A stretch of 64,000 nucleotides of DNA from Streptomyces sp. M92. Its GTDB lineage: Bacteria > Actinomycetota > Actinomycetes > Streptomycetales > Streptomycetaceae. The DNA lies in contig NZ_CP101137.1 in NCBI RefSeq assembly GCF_028473745.1, positions 806,001-870,000 of the forward strand, given 5' to 3'. This document shows positions 37,582 through 45,802 of this stretch, piece by piece. The notes beneath the pieces are model-generated. The model was not told the DNA's origin, did no database searches, and worked only from the letters and a program-made list of their open reading frames with translations. Positions within the stretch are counted from its first letter, which is position 1, and every line of letters begins with the position of its first letter. The position numbers and the translations under genes were made by a program.

Positions 37582-39726
37582 GTGCCCCTATCCCTGCCCC
37601 GCCGCAGACTTCCCCGCCGTGTCCCCCGCCCGGGCCGCCGCCCGCGCCCCCGTGTCCCCGGCCTCGCCCTGCCGCGCCGCCGGACCGCCGTGAAGCTGCT
37701 CGTCCTCGCCGTGCTGGCCACCGCGTCGGTCGCGCAGGCCGTCGGCGCGCTGCTGCCGCACGTGCCCCTGCTGCTCGCCGCGACCGCCGGTTCGCTCGCC
37801 GCCGAAGGGGTGCTGTACCGGTGGCAGCGGGGCATGGTGTCGCTGTTCGCCAAGTCGCACGCCGACGTCACGGTGCGGCACGTGCTGCGGGACCTGCTGC
37901 TCGTGGTCGGCCTGCTGCGCCTGGGCGAGCAGCACCGGGAGCCCGCGTACGCCCCGCTGGTCGCCGCCCTGCTCGCCTTCTACGGGCTGCACTGGGCGAT
38001 CCAGGCCGCCTCCGTGCTGGTCCGGCGCACCCGCACGCTGCCCGTGGTCACCCGGAACGTGGACACCTCCGCGCTGCGCCTGTCCCCCGCCCCACCCGCG
38101 CTGCTGCGCCGCCCCGGCCACCGGCTGGCGGTCCTCGGGCTGCCCGCGACGGCCGGGCTGCTGGCCACGGCCGCCGCCGACGCCCCGGTGTACGGGGCGG
38201 CCGGCCTCGCCCTGTCGCTGACCATGGCGCTGACCGGCCTGGGCGTGCTGCTGCTGCGGCTGCTGCCGGGGCGCCGGCCCGCGGGCGAGCAGGAGGTCCT
38301 GGACTGGTTCGACGCCTGGCTGGCTCAGTACCGGCCGACCGTCGGCCTGTACTTCTCGGGCGGGGCGTCCTCGGCGTACCAGGCCAACATGTGGCTGGAG
38401 CCGCTGGCGCGGCTGGATCAGCGCCCGGTGATCCTGCTGCGGGAGCGGCACATGGTGCAGCGGATCGCGGCGACCGACATCCCCGTGGTGTGCCTGCCGA
38501 AGGTGTCCACGCTGATGCGCCTGGAACACTCCACGCTCCAGGTGCTCCTGCACCCCTCCAACTCGGGCAAGACCTCGCAGGTCCTGCGCATCCCCACGAT
38601 CAAGCACGCGTTCGTCAACCACGGGGAGAGCGACAAGCTGTCCTCCTGCAACCCGTACGCGAAGGCGTACGACGAGGTGTGGGTGGCCGGTCCGGCGGCG
38701 CGCGAGCGGTACGCGCTGGCGGAGGTCGGCGTCGAGGACAAGGACGTGGTGGAGATCGGCCGCCCGCAGCTGGACGCCGTACGGCCGTACGCGGGACCGC
38801 CCGCGCAGGGGGCGTTCACGACGGTGCTCTACGCGCCGACCTGGGAGGGCTGGGACGGCAACCCGGGCAACACGTCGGTGGTGGAGGCCGGCGAGAACCT
38901 GGTGCGGGCGCTGCTCGCGGACCCGAGGGTACGGCTGCTGTACAAGCCGCATCCGCTGACGGGGTCGGTGGACCCGCGGGCGCGCGCTGCCGACCTGCGC
39001 ATCCGGGAGCTGGTGCGGTCCGCGAACCGGGAGCGGGGCGGGCCCCGGCCGGACGCGTCGGCGGCGGCCGGGCTGGGCCGGCTGACGGCGGAGCTGGACC
39101 GGCTGACGACATCCGGTTTCCGCTCCGCCGCGGACCAGGCGGAGCGGATGCTGCGGCAGCCGGCGCCGGAGCCGGGACGGGCCGCCGCGGTGGCGCGGGC
39201 GGCGGCCGCCTGGGAGGAGGCGTACTGGGCCTCGCTGCCCGAGTGGGAGCACCAGGTCGTCACCGACGCCCGGCCGCCGCTGTACGCCTGCTTCAACCGG
39301 GCCGACCTGCTGATCAGCGATGTGTCGAGCGTCATCAGCGACTTCCTGGCGAGCGGCAAGCCGTACGCGGTGGCCAACACCAGCGGGCTGGCCGAGGACG
39401 GGTTCCGCAAGACGTTCCCGACGGTGGCGGCGGCGACCGTGCTGGCGCCGGACGCGGCCGGGGTGCCCGCGCTGCTGGACGCGGTCCGGCACCCCGAGCG
39501 CGACGCGCGGGCGGCGGAACGGGCCGGGCTGGCCCGGCGCCTGCTGGGCCCCGCCGAACCGTCGTCCCAGGAGCGTTTCGCCGGGGCCGTACGGGCGCTG
39601 TGCGCGGCGGCCGGTGAGCACCGGGCGCGGATGGCAGGGCGGCTCGCGACGGAACTGTCGCTGCCCGGCCCCCGGCAGCAGTCGCCCGGCACCCTGCCCG
39701 CCGACGTTCCGGAGCGGCGCGTGTGA
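37582..39726 (+). CDS. TagF-like glycerophosphotransferase with N-terminal membrane domain
   Basis: About 714 residues from a GTG at 37582 with GGAG 8 bases upstream. An Arg-rich leader is followed by several transmembrane helices (KLLVLAVLATASVAQAVGAL, VPLLLAATAGSLAAEGVL, HVLRDLLLVVGLL, ALSLTMALTGLGVLLLRLLP). The cytoplasmic part is of the CDP-glycerol glycerophosphotransferase (TagF/TarF) type, with IKHAFVNHGESDKLSSCNPY, VLYAPTWEGWDGNPG, LYKPHPLTGSVDP and DLLISDVSSVISDFLASGKP. Such enzymes build polyol-phosphate or sugar-phosphate wall polymers. It heads the island. The acceptor and donor cannot be deduced. Confidence 0.85.
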   Translation: MPLSLPRRRLPRRVPRPGRRPRPRVPGLALPRRRTAVKLLVLAVLATASVAQAVGALLPHVPLLLAATAGSLAAEGVLYRWQRGMVSLFAKSHADVTVRHVLRDLLLVVGLLRLGEQHREPAYAPLVAALLAFYGLHWAIQAASVLVRRTRTLPVVTRNVDTSALRLSPAPPALLRRPGHRLAVLGLPATAGLLATAAADAPVYGAAGLALSLTMALTGLGVLLLRLLPGRRPAGEQEVLDWFDAWLAQYRPTVGLYFSGGASSAYQANMWLEPLARLDQRPVILLRERHMVQRIAATDIPVVCLPKVSTLMRLEHSTLQVLLHPSNSGKTSQVLRIPTIKHAFVNHGESDKLSSCNPYAKAYDEVWVAGPAARERYALAEVGVEDKDVVEIGRPQLDAVRPYAGPPAQGAFTTVLYAPTWEGWDGNPGNTSVVEAGENLVRALLADPRVRLLYKPHPLTGSVDPRARAADLRIRELVRSANRERGGPRPDASAAAGLGRLTAELDRLTTSGFRSAADQAERMLRQPAPEPGRAAAVARAAAAWEEAYWASLPEWEHQVVTDARPPLYACFNRADLLISDVSSVISDFLASGKPYAVANTSGLAEDGFRKTFPTVAAATVLAPDAAGVPALLDAVRHPERDARAAERAGLARRLLGPAEPSSQERFAGAVRALCAAAGEHRARMAGRLATELSLPGPRQQSPGTLPADVPERRV

Positions 39727-39903
39727 ACCGTGCGTGATGTGTGCGCACAGTACAACGCATGTGTGGATCCTCAAGAGGCAATCCGGCCGAAGATGAAACG
39801 TAGTCCCACATCGAGGGCATCGGATTTGGCGGCGCGGCACAGACTGGCCCGCTACGGTGTCTCGAAAACCACCACCAGCCCTCATTGGAACAGGTTGCAA
39901 AGG

Positions 39904-42135
39904 ATGCCCAGGCTTTCCCTCATCATCCCCGTGCACAAGGTGCAGGCCTATCTGCCCGAGTGCCTCGATTCCGTACTCGGGCAGGACTACACGGACTTCG
40001 AGGTGATCGCGGTCGACGACTGCTCGCCGGACGGTTCCGGAGTCCTCCTGGACGAGTACGCGGCGCGCGACGCACGGATCGAGGTGATTCACCTCACCGA
40101 GAACGTGGGGCTGGGGCGAGCCCGGAACGCGGGCCTGGAAAAGGCCAAGGGCGACTACGTACTGTTTCTGGACAGCGACGATACGTTGTCCGCCGGAGCG
40201 CTGACCGCGATATCCGACCGTCTCGACGCCACGGACGACCCCGAAATACTCATCTACGACTACGCCCGCACCTACTGGGACGGCAAGGTCAGGCGCAACC
40301 AGCGGGCCGACCTGCTGGCGAACGACGGACCGGACGTCATTTCCCTGCGTGACCGCCCCGAGCTGCTGGATCTGCTCCAGATCGTGTGGAACAAGGCGTA
40401 CCGGCGCGACTTCGTCGCCCGCGCCGGGCTCACCTTCCCGCCCGGGTACTACGAGGACGCCCCCTGGACGTTCTGCTCCCTGATCACTGCCGAGCGGATC
40501 ACCCTTCTGGACCGCGTCTGCGTGTACTACCGGCAGCGCCGCGAGGGCGGCAACATCCTCAAGACGGTCAGCCGCAAGCACTTCGACGTGTTCGACCAGT
40601 ACCGCCGCGTCTTCGACTACCTCGACGCGCACGAGGAACTGGACCAGTGGCGCGGCCCGCTGTTCCGCAAGATGGTCGACCACTACCTGACCGTGCTGGA
40701 GCACCCGGGCCGTCTGCCGCACAAGGCGCGGGCGGAGTTCTTCGGCCGCGCCTCGGCCGACTACCGCGCCCGCGTCCCGCGAGGTTTCGCCCGGCCGGCC
40801 GGTGGCCAGGGCCACAAGTACGCCATGCTGGAACGTGGCGCGTACAACACCATGGTGTACGCCACGCGCGCGGTGCGGCTGCGTCATGAGGTCAGGAAGC
40901 GGGCCCGTTCCGCCCTGAACCGGTCCAAGCGTCGCGCCATGGGGGCCTTCTACCGCTCCCAGCTCAGGCTGCCGCTCGACGAGAACCTCGCGGTGTTCTC
41001 CGCCTACTGGAACCGCAGTGTCTCCTGCAACCCCGCGGCCATCGAGGCCGAAGTCGCCCGTGTCGCTCCGCACATCCGCCGGGTGTGGGCGATCCGGCCG
41101 GACGCGGTGGACCAGGTGCCCGCGGGCACGGACTTCGTGCGGGTGGGCTCGCGCGAGTACTGGGCGGTCATGGCGCGCGCCAAGTACCTGGTCAACAACG
41201 TGAACTTCGGCGACAACGTGGTGAAGCGGGAAGGCCAGGTGCACGTACAGACGCATCACGGCACTCCGCTGAAGACCATGGGGCTGGATCAGCGGAAGTA
41301 CCCGGCGTCCACCAACATGAGCTTCCACAAGCTTCTCAAGCGTTGCGACCGCTGGGACTTCAGCATCAGCTCCAACCGCTTCTCGACCTTGGTGTGGGAA
41401 CGGGTCTACCCCTGCTCCTACACCACGCTGGAGACCGGCTACCCGCGCAACGACGCCCTCGTCAACGCCGACTCCGACGCCGTGCGCAAGGCGCGTGCGG
41501 CGCTGGGGCTGGGCGAGCGCACGAAGGTGTTCCTGTACATGCCGACCCACCGCGAGTACCAGCCGGACTTCACTCCGCCGCTGGACCTCGCCAGGCTCGC
41601 CGACGAGCTCGGGCCCGACGTGACCGTGCTGCTGCGCGGCCACTACTTCTACGGCAACTCGGCCCACGCCGACGAGCTGCGCAGCACGGGCCGGATCGTC
41701 GACGTCTCCGGGCACCCCACGGTGGAGGAGCTGTACCTCGCGGCGGACGCCCTGATCACGGACTACTCCTCGGCGATGTTCGACTACGCCGTACTGGACC
41801 GTCCGATCATCAGCTACGTCCCCGACTGGGATACCTACTCCGTGGTCCGCGGCACGTACTTCGACCTCCTCCAGGAGCCGCCCGGCGCGGTGGCGACCAC
41901 GCAGGAGGAGCTGATCCGGCTGCTCACCACGGGCGAGTACGACGCTCCGGAGGCCACCCGGCACCGGGACGCCTTCCGTCGCCGTTTCTGCACGTTCGAC
42001 GACGGGCACGCGGCGGAGCGCGTCGTGCGGCGCGTCTTCCTGGGCGAGCAGGCGCCGCTGCCCGTGGTCCCGTTCGACGAACGCCTCCCCGTCCCGACCC
42101 CGGCCCAGACGATCGAGGGCGACGAGCGGGTCTGA
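39904..42135 (+). CDS. Bifunctional GT2 glycosyltransferase / TagF-type polymerase
   Basis: About 743 residues. Residues 1 to about 300 are a GT-A family 2 glycosyltransferase (LSLIIPVHKVQAYLPECLDS, EVIAVDDCSPDGSG, and the metal-binding DSDD at 90-93). Residues about 330-740 are a TagF-type phosphotransferase (MARAKYLVNNVNF, QTHHGTPLKTMGLDQ, FLYMPTHREYQ, ADALITDYSSAMFDYAVLDRP, FDDGHAAERVVRR). The combination suggests one chain that adds a sugar and a phospho-polyol or phospho-sugar unit. The following gene is a close paralogue. The ATG at 39904 has AAAGG immediately before it, so its ribosome site is weak. Confidence 0.85.
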   Translation: MPRLSLIIPVHKVQAYLPECLDSVLGQDYTDFEVIAVDDCSPDGSGVLLDEYAARDARIEVIHLTENVGLGRARNAGLEKAKGDYVLFLDSDDTLSAGALTAISDRLDATDDPEILIYDYARTYWDGKVRRNQRADLLANDGPDVISLRDRPELLDLLQIVWNKAYRRDFVARAGLTFPPGYYEDAPWTFCSLITAERITLLDRVCVYYRQRREGGNILKTVSRKHFDVFDQYRRVFDYLDAHEELDQWRGPLFRKMVDHYLTVLEHPGRLPHKARAEFFGRASADYRARVPRGFARPAGGQGHKYAMLERGAYNTMVYATRAVRLRHEVRKRARSALNRSKRRAMGAFYRSQLRLPLDENLAVFSAYWNRSVSCNPAAIEAEVARVAPHIRRVWAIRPDAVDQVPAGTDFVRVGSREYWAVMARAKYLVNNVNFGDNVVKREGQVHVQTHHGTPLKTMGLDQRKYPASTNMSFHKLLKRCDRWDFSISSNRFSTLVWERVYPCSYTTLETGYPRNDALVNADSDAVRKARAALGLGERTKVFLYMPTHREYQPDFTPPLDLARLADELGPDVTVLLRGHYFYGNSAHADELRSTGRIVDVSGHPTVEELYLAADALITDYSSAMFDYAVLDRPIISYVPDWDTYSVVRGTYFDLLQEPPGAVATTQEELIRLLTTGEYDAPEATRHRDAFRRRFCTFDDGHAAERVVRRVFLGEQAPLPVVPFDERLPVPTPAQTIEGDERV

Positions 42136-42505
42136 CGTAGTCGGGGCGGCCCGCTCTGGGGAGCGACGGGCACGGACAGAGAGTGCCCTTCGACCAGTGG
42201 TGCCGCACTTGCCCAGGGCGCGCCGACCCATAACTCACGGAAATGGTTGCCCACCGAGCGAAAGGTCACACTCACTCATGGAGTGACGCTCGGCGGCCCT
42301 TCCGCCCACACCTTCTGGTCTGCGACTTTGCTGGACGGCACCGGATCAGGCCCTCGCGGTAGCGCGCGCGGTCGAACCGTCGAACACAGGGCGTACAGTA
42401 CTCTGATCGAGCCGTTAACCTGCACTCCTTGTGCCTCTCGCGTCCCGTTCAGGTCACCGTCACGGGGCGCGGTTGAGTCTGATCGACACTCCAGGAGCCC
42501 CAAGC
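42136..42505. promoter_or_regulatory. Intergenic region between the two GT2-TagF genes
   Basis: 370 bases without a gene. It contains the large hairpin at 42254-42293, listed separately. TACAGT (42394-42399) could be a -10 element for the downstream gene, with a weak GTCGAA 17 bases before it. The region suggests the second fusion gene has its own promoter. Confidence 0.45.
42254..42293. promoter_or_regulatory. Two-tier hairpin upstream of the second GT2-TagF gene
   Basis: Outer arms CCGAGCG (42254-42260) and CGCTCGG (42287-42293) enclose an inner stem TCACTC/GAGTGA (42272-42277 and 42281-42286) with loop ATG. It may terminate the upstream transcript or act as an operator. There is no T-run. 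Confidence 0.55.
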
Positions 42506-44815
42506 ATGTCCGTCGCGAATGGAAACACTTCGCCGAAGATCAGCGTTGTCGTACCCGTTTACAAGGTTCAGGGGTACCTTCGCGCATGCTTGGATTCGAT
42601 CCTCTCGCAGTCGTTCGGCGATTTCGAGGTCATCGCCATCGACGATTTCTCGCCGGACGCCTGCGGCCGCATTCTCGATGACTACGCGACTGCGGACAGC
42701 CGGGTCATACCCGTCCACCTGGAGGAGAACCAGGGAATAGGCAAGGCGCGGGATGCCGGCGCGCTGAGGGCCCGTGGCGAGTACATCGTGTTCCTGGACA
42801 GCGACGACACCCTCGCCGAGGGTGCACTGCAGGCCATGGCCGACCGCATCGACGAGACCGGCAATCCGGACATTCTGCTGTTCAACCACGTCCGCACCTA
42901 CTGGAACAATCGCGTCCAGCCAAGTGCCGCCGGTGAAATTCTCGCCGCTGCTGGTTCGGACGTTTTCACCGCCCTGGAACGCCCCGAGTATCTGAGCATG
43001 TTCGCAGTGGTATGGAACCGTGCCTACCGCCGCCAGTTCTACGTGGACGACCACAATTTCACTTTCACCGACGGCATCTACGAGGACGCTCTCATGGTCT
43101 ACAAGACCATGCTGACCGCGGAACGGATCGCCGCCACCGACCATGTCTGCGTCGAGTACCGCCAGCGTCGCCAGGGCAACTCCATGCGCACCCCGGGGCG
43201 AAAGCACTTCGGTATCTTCCAGCAGTACGCGCGGCTCTTCGAGTTCCTCGACGAGCGCCCCCACCTCGCCCCGGTACGGCCGCTGCTCTTCGAGCGCATG
43301 GCCAGCCACTTCCTCTTCACCCTCGCCCGCGAGGACCGCATCGTCCCCAAGGACCGGGCAGAGTTCTTCAAGCTGTCGGCAGCGCAGTACCGGCGGCTCA
43401 AGCCGCGGGACTTCGTCGTCCCCGAGGGCAGGCAGGGAACGCGTTTCCAGATACTGGACCGCGGATCCTACGCCGCGTACGCGGCGATGACGTTCGCTTC
43501 CAGCACCCACCGCCAGGTCGTACAGCGAGCCTCCAAGGCGAAGACCAAGCTCGGGAAGACCGCCTACAACCGCCTTTACCGACTGCACCTGCGCCGACCG
43601 GTCGACGAGAACCTCGCCGTGTACGCCGCCTACTGGAACCGTGGCATCGCCTGCAACCCTGCGGCCATTTACCAGAAGGCGAAGGAACTCGCCCCCGACG
43701 TCCACGGCGTCTGGGTCGTGAAGCGCACAGAGGTGGACTCCGTTCCCGCGGGCGTGGACTACGTCGTGGCGAACTCTCCCCGCTACTGGGAGGTCATGGC
43801 CCGCGCCAAGTACCTCGTCAACAACGTCAATTTCCCGAACGAAATAGTCAAGCGTCCGGAACAGGTCTTCCTGCAGACCCACCACGGCACGCCTCTGAAG
43901 CAGATGGGAATCGACCAGCAGAAGTTCCCCGCGGCCGCCAAGGGCATGAGCTTCGGCAAACTGCTGGAGCGGGCCGACAAGTGGGACCTGAGCCTGACGT
44001 CCAACCAGCACTCCACGGAGATCTGGGAACGGGTCTACCCCTGCGCGTTCGAGGCGATCGAGTACGGCTACCCGCGTAACGACGTCTACTTCCGCGCCAC
44101 CGCGGAGGACGTGTCCCGAATCCGTGGGGAGCTCGGCATCGAGGAGGGCAAGACCGCCATCCTGTACTGCCCGACGGTACGCGATTACCAGAAGGGCTAC
44201 GTACCCCGCATCGACCTGGAGCGGTTCTGCCGCGAACTGGGCCCCGACTACGTCGTCCTGGTACGCACCCACTACTTCTACGGCGCCGACCCGAGTCTCG
44301 AGGCTCTGCAGGAGCGGGGCCTGATCAAGGACGTGTCGCGGTACCCGGTGGTGGAGGACCTCTGCCTGGCCGCCGACGCTCTGATCACCGACTACTCGTC
44401 CATCATGTTCGACTACGCCTGCCTTGACCGGCCGATCGTCACGTACGCGGACGACTGGCAGGTCTACAGTCGGGCCCGCGGCGTGTACTTCGACATCCTC
44501 TCGGGACAAGCGGGCGAGACCCCCGGGGCGACCGCGACCAGCGAGGATCAGCTCATCGAGGTCTTCCGTTCCGGTGCGTGGAACAGTTCCCGGGCGGCCG
44601 AGCTGCGTTCCGCGTTCCGTGAGCGGTTCGTGCAGTACGACGACGGGCACGCAGCAGAGCGTGTGGTCCGCCACATGTTCCTCGGCGAGGAGTCCAGCCC
44701 CAGGGTGCTGCCCCTGGAGGAGCGCACGCCGGCGCCCTCACCCGCCGCGGTGGAGACCGCTCGCATCGTGCGGCAGCGGGCGGGCCGGAACGAGAGCGGC
44801 CTGGTCGACGCCTGA
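42506..44815 (+). CDS. Bifunctional GT2 glycosyltransferase / TagF-type polymerase (paralogue)
   Basis: About 769 residues with the same two-domain layout as the preceding gene. The GT2 part has ISVVVPVYKVQGYLRACLDS, EVIAIDDFSPDACG and VFLDSDDTLAEG. The TagF part has MARAKYLVNNVNF, QTHHGTPLKQMGIDQ, LYCPTVRDYQ and ADALITDYSSIMFDYACLDRP. The ATG at 42506 has CAGGAG upstream. By eye the first 500 bases use more A/T at third positions than neighbouring genes, while the TagF half looks normal, which could mean the N-terminal half has a different history. galU follows 59 bases downstream. Confidence 0.85.
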   Translation: MSVANGNTSPKISVVVPVYKVQGYLRACLDSILSQSFGDFEVIAIDDFSPDACGRILDDYATADSRVIPVHLEENQGIGKARDAGALRARGEYIVFLDSDDTLAEGALQAMADRIDETGNPDILLFNHVRTYWNNRVQPSAAGEILAAAGSDVFTALERPEYLSMFAVVWNRAYRRQFYVDDHNFTFTDGIYEDALMVYKTMLTAERIAATDHVCVEYRQRRQGNSMRTPGRKHFGIFQQYARLFEFLDERPHLAPVRPLLFERMASHFLFTLAREDRIVPKDRAEFFKLSAAQYRRLKPRDFVVPEGRQGTRFQILDRGSYAAYAAMTFASSTHRQVVQRASKAKTKLGKTAYNRLYRLHLRRPVDENLAVYAAYWNRGIACNPAAIYQKAKELAPDVHGVWVVKRTEVDSVPAGVDYVVANSPRYWEVMARAKYLVNNVNFPNEIVKRPEQVFLQTHHGTPLKQMGIDQQKFPAAAKGMSFGKLLERADKWDLSLTSNQHSTEIWERVYPCAFEAIEYGYPRNDVYFRATAEDVSRIRGELGIEEGKTAILYCPTVRDYQKGYVPRIDLERFCRELGPDYVVLVRTHYFYGADPSLEALQERGLIKDVSRYPVVEDLCLAADALITDYSSIMFDYACLDRPIVTYADDWQVYSRARGVYFDILSGQAGETPGATATSEDQLIEVFRSGAWNSSRAAELRSAFRERFVQYDDGHAAERVVRHMFLGEESSPRVLPLEERTPAPSPAAVETARIVRQRAGRNESGLVDA

Positions 44816-44874
44816 CCCGGCCCGGCGGTCCCGAACACCTTTCGACTCGAACGACGAAGGACATCAGACAACCC

Positions 44875-45783
44875 ATGGCCCCACGGCTTCGCAAGGCTGT
44901 CATTCCCGCGGCCGGACTCGGCACCCGGTTCCTGCCGGCCACCAAGGCCACTCCCAAGGAGATGCTGCCGGTCGTCGACAAGCCGGCGATCCAGTACGTG
45001 GTCGAGGAGGCCGTGTCCGCCGGCCTCGGTGACGTCCTCATGGTCACGGGCCGCAACAAGCGCCCCCTGGAGGACCACTTCGACCGCAACTACGAGCTCG
45101 AGTCCGCCCTCCAGAAGAAGGGTGACGCGAGCCGGCTGGCGAAGGTCCAGGAATCCAGCGACCTCGCCATGATCCACTACGTCCGCCAGGGCGACCCCAA
45201 GGGCCTCGGCCACGCCGTGCTGTGCGCCGCGCCGCACGTCGGCGACGAGCCCTTCGCGGTCCTGCTCGGCGACGACCTGATCGACCCGCGCGATCCCCTG
45301 CTCCAGCGCATGATCGACGTCCAGGAGCAGCACGGCGGCAGCGTCATCGCCCTCATGGAGGTCGCCCCCGAGCAGATCCACCTCTACGGCTGCGCGGCCG
45401 TCGAGGCCACCGGGGACGACGACGTGGTCAAGGTGAGCGGACTGGTCGAGAAGCCCGACCCGGCCGACGCCCCCTCCAACTACGCCATCATCGGCCGCTA
45501 CGTCCTCGACCCGCACGTCTTCGACATACTCCGCAAGACCGAGCCCGGCCGCGGCGGCGAGATCCAGCTGACCGACGCCCTCCAGCAGCTCGCCGAGGAC
45601 GAGAAGGTCGGCGGTCCGGTCCACGGCGTCGTCTTCAAGGGCCGCCGCTATGACACCGGCGACCGCGGCGACTATCTGCGTGCCATCGTCCGACTCGCAT
45701 GCGAACGTGAAGACCTGGGCCCGGACTTCCGGACCTGGCTTCGCGGGTATGCCGACCAGGAGCTGACGGACGCCGGCGCCTGA
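44875..45783 (+). CDS. galU: UTP-glucose-1-phosphate uridylyltransferase
   Basis: 302 residues. AVIPAAGLGTRFLPATKATPKEMLPVVDKP is the full GalU nucleotide-binding signature, with YELESAL, VLLGDDLID and the C-terminal KGRRYDTGDRGDYL. It makes UDP-glucose, a donor for glycosyltransferases. Its position directly after the two GT2-TagF genes suggests it supplies the island's sugar donor. A GAAGGAC ribosome site precedes the ATG. It converges with the GT2 gene at 45803 with only 19 bases between stops. Confidence 0.95.
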   Translation: MAPRLRKAVIPAAGLGTRFLPATKATPKEMLPVVDKPAIQYVVEEAVSAGLGDVLMVTGRNKRPLEDHFDRNYELESALQKKGDASRLAKVQESSDLAMIHYVRQGDPKGLGHAVLCAAPHVGDEPFAVLLGDDLIDPRDPLLQRMIDVQEQHGGSVIALMEVAPEQIHLYGCAAVEATGDDDVVKVSGLVEKPDPADAPSNYAIIGRYVLDPHVFDILRKTEPGRGGEIQLTDALQQLAEDEKVGGPVHGVVFKGRRYDTGDRGDYLRAIVRLACEREDLGPDFRTWLRGYADQELTDAGA

Positions 45784-45802
45784 CAGCGCTGAACGGGGCG
45801 GG

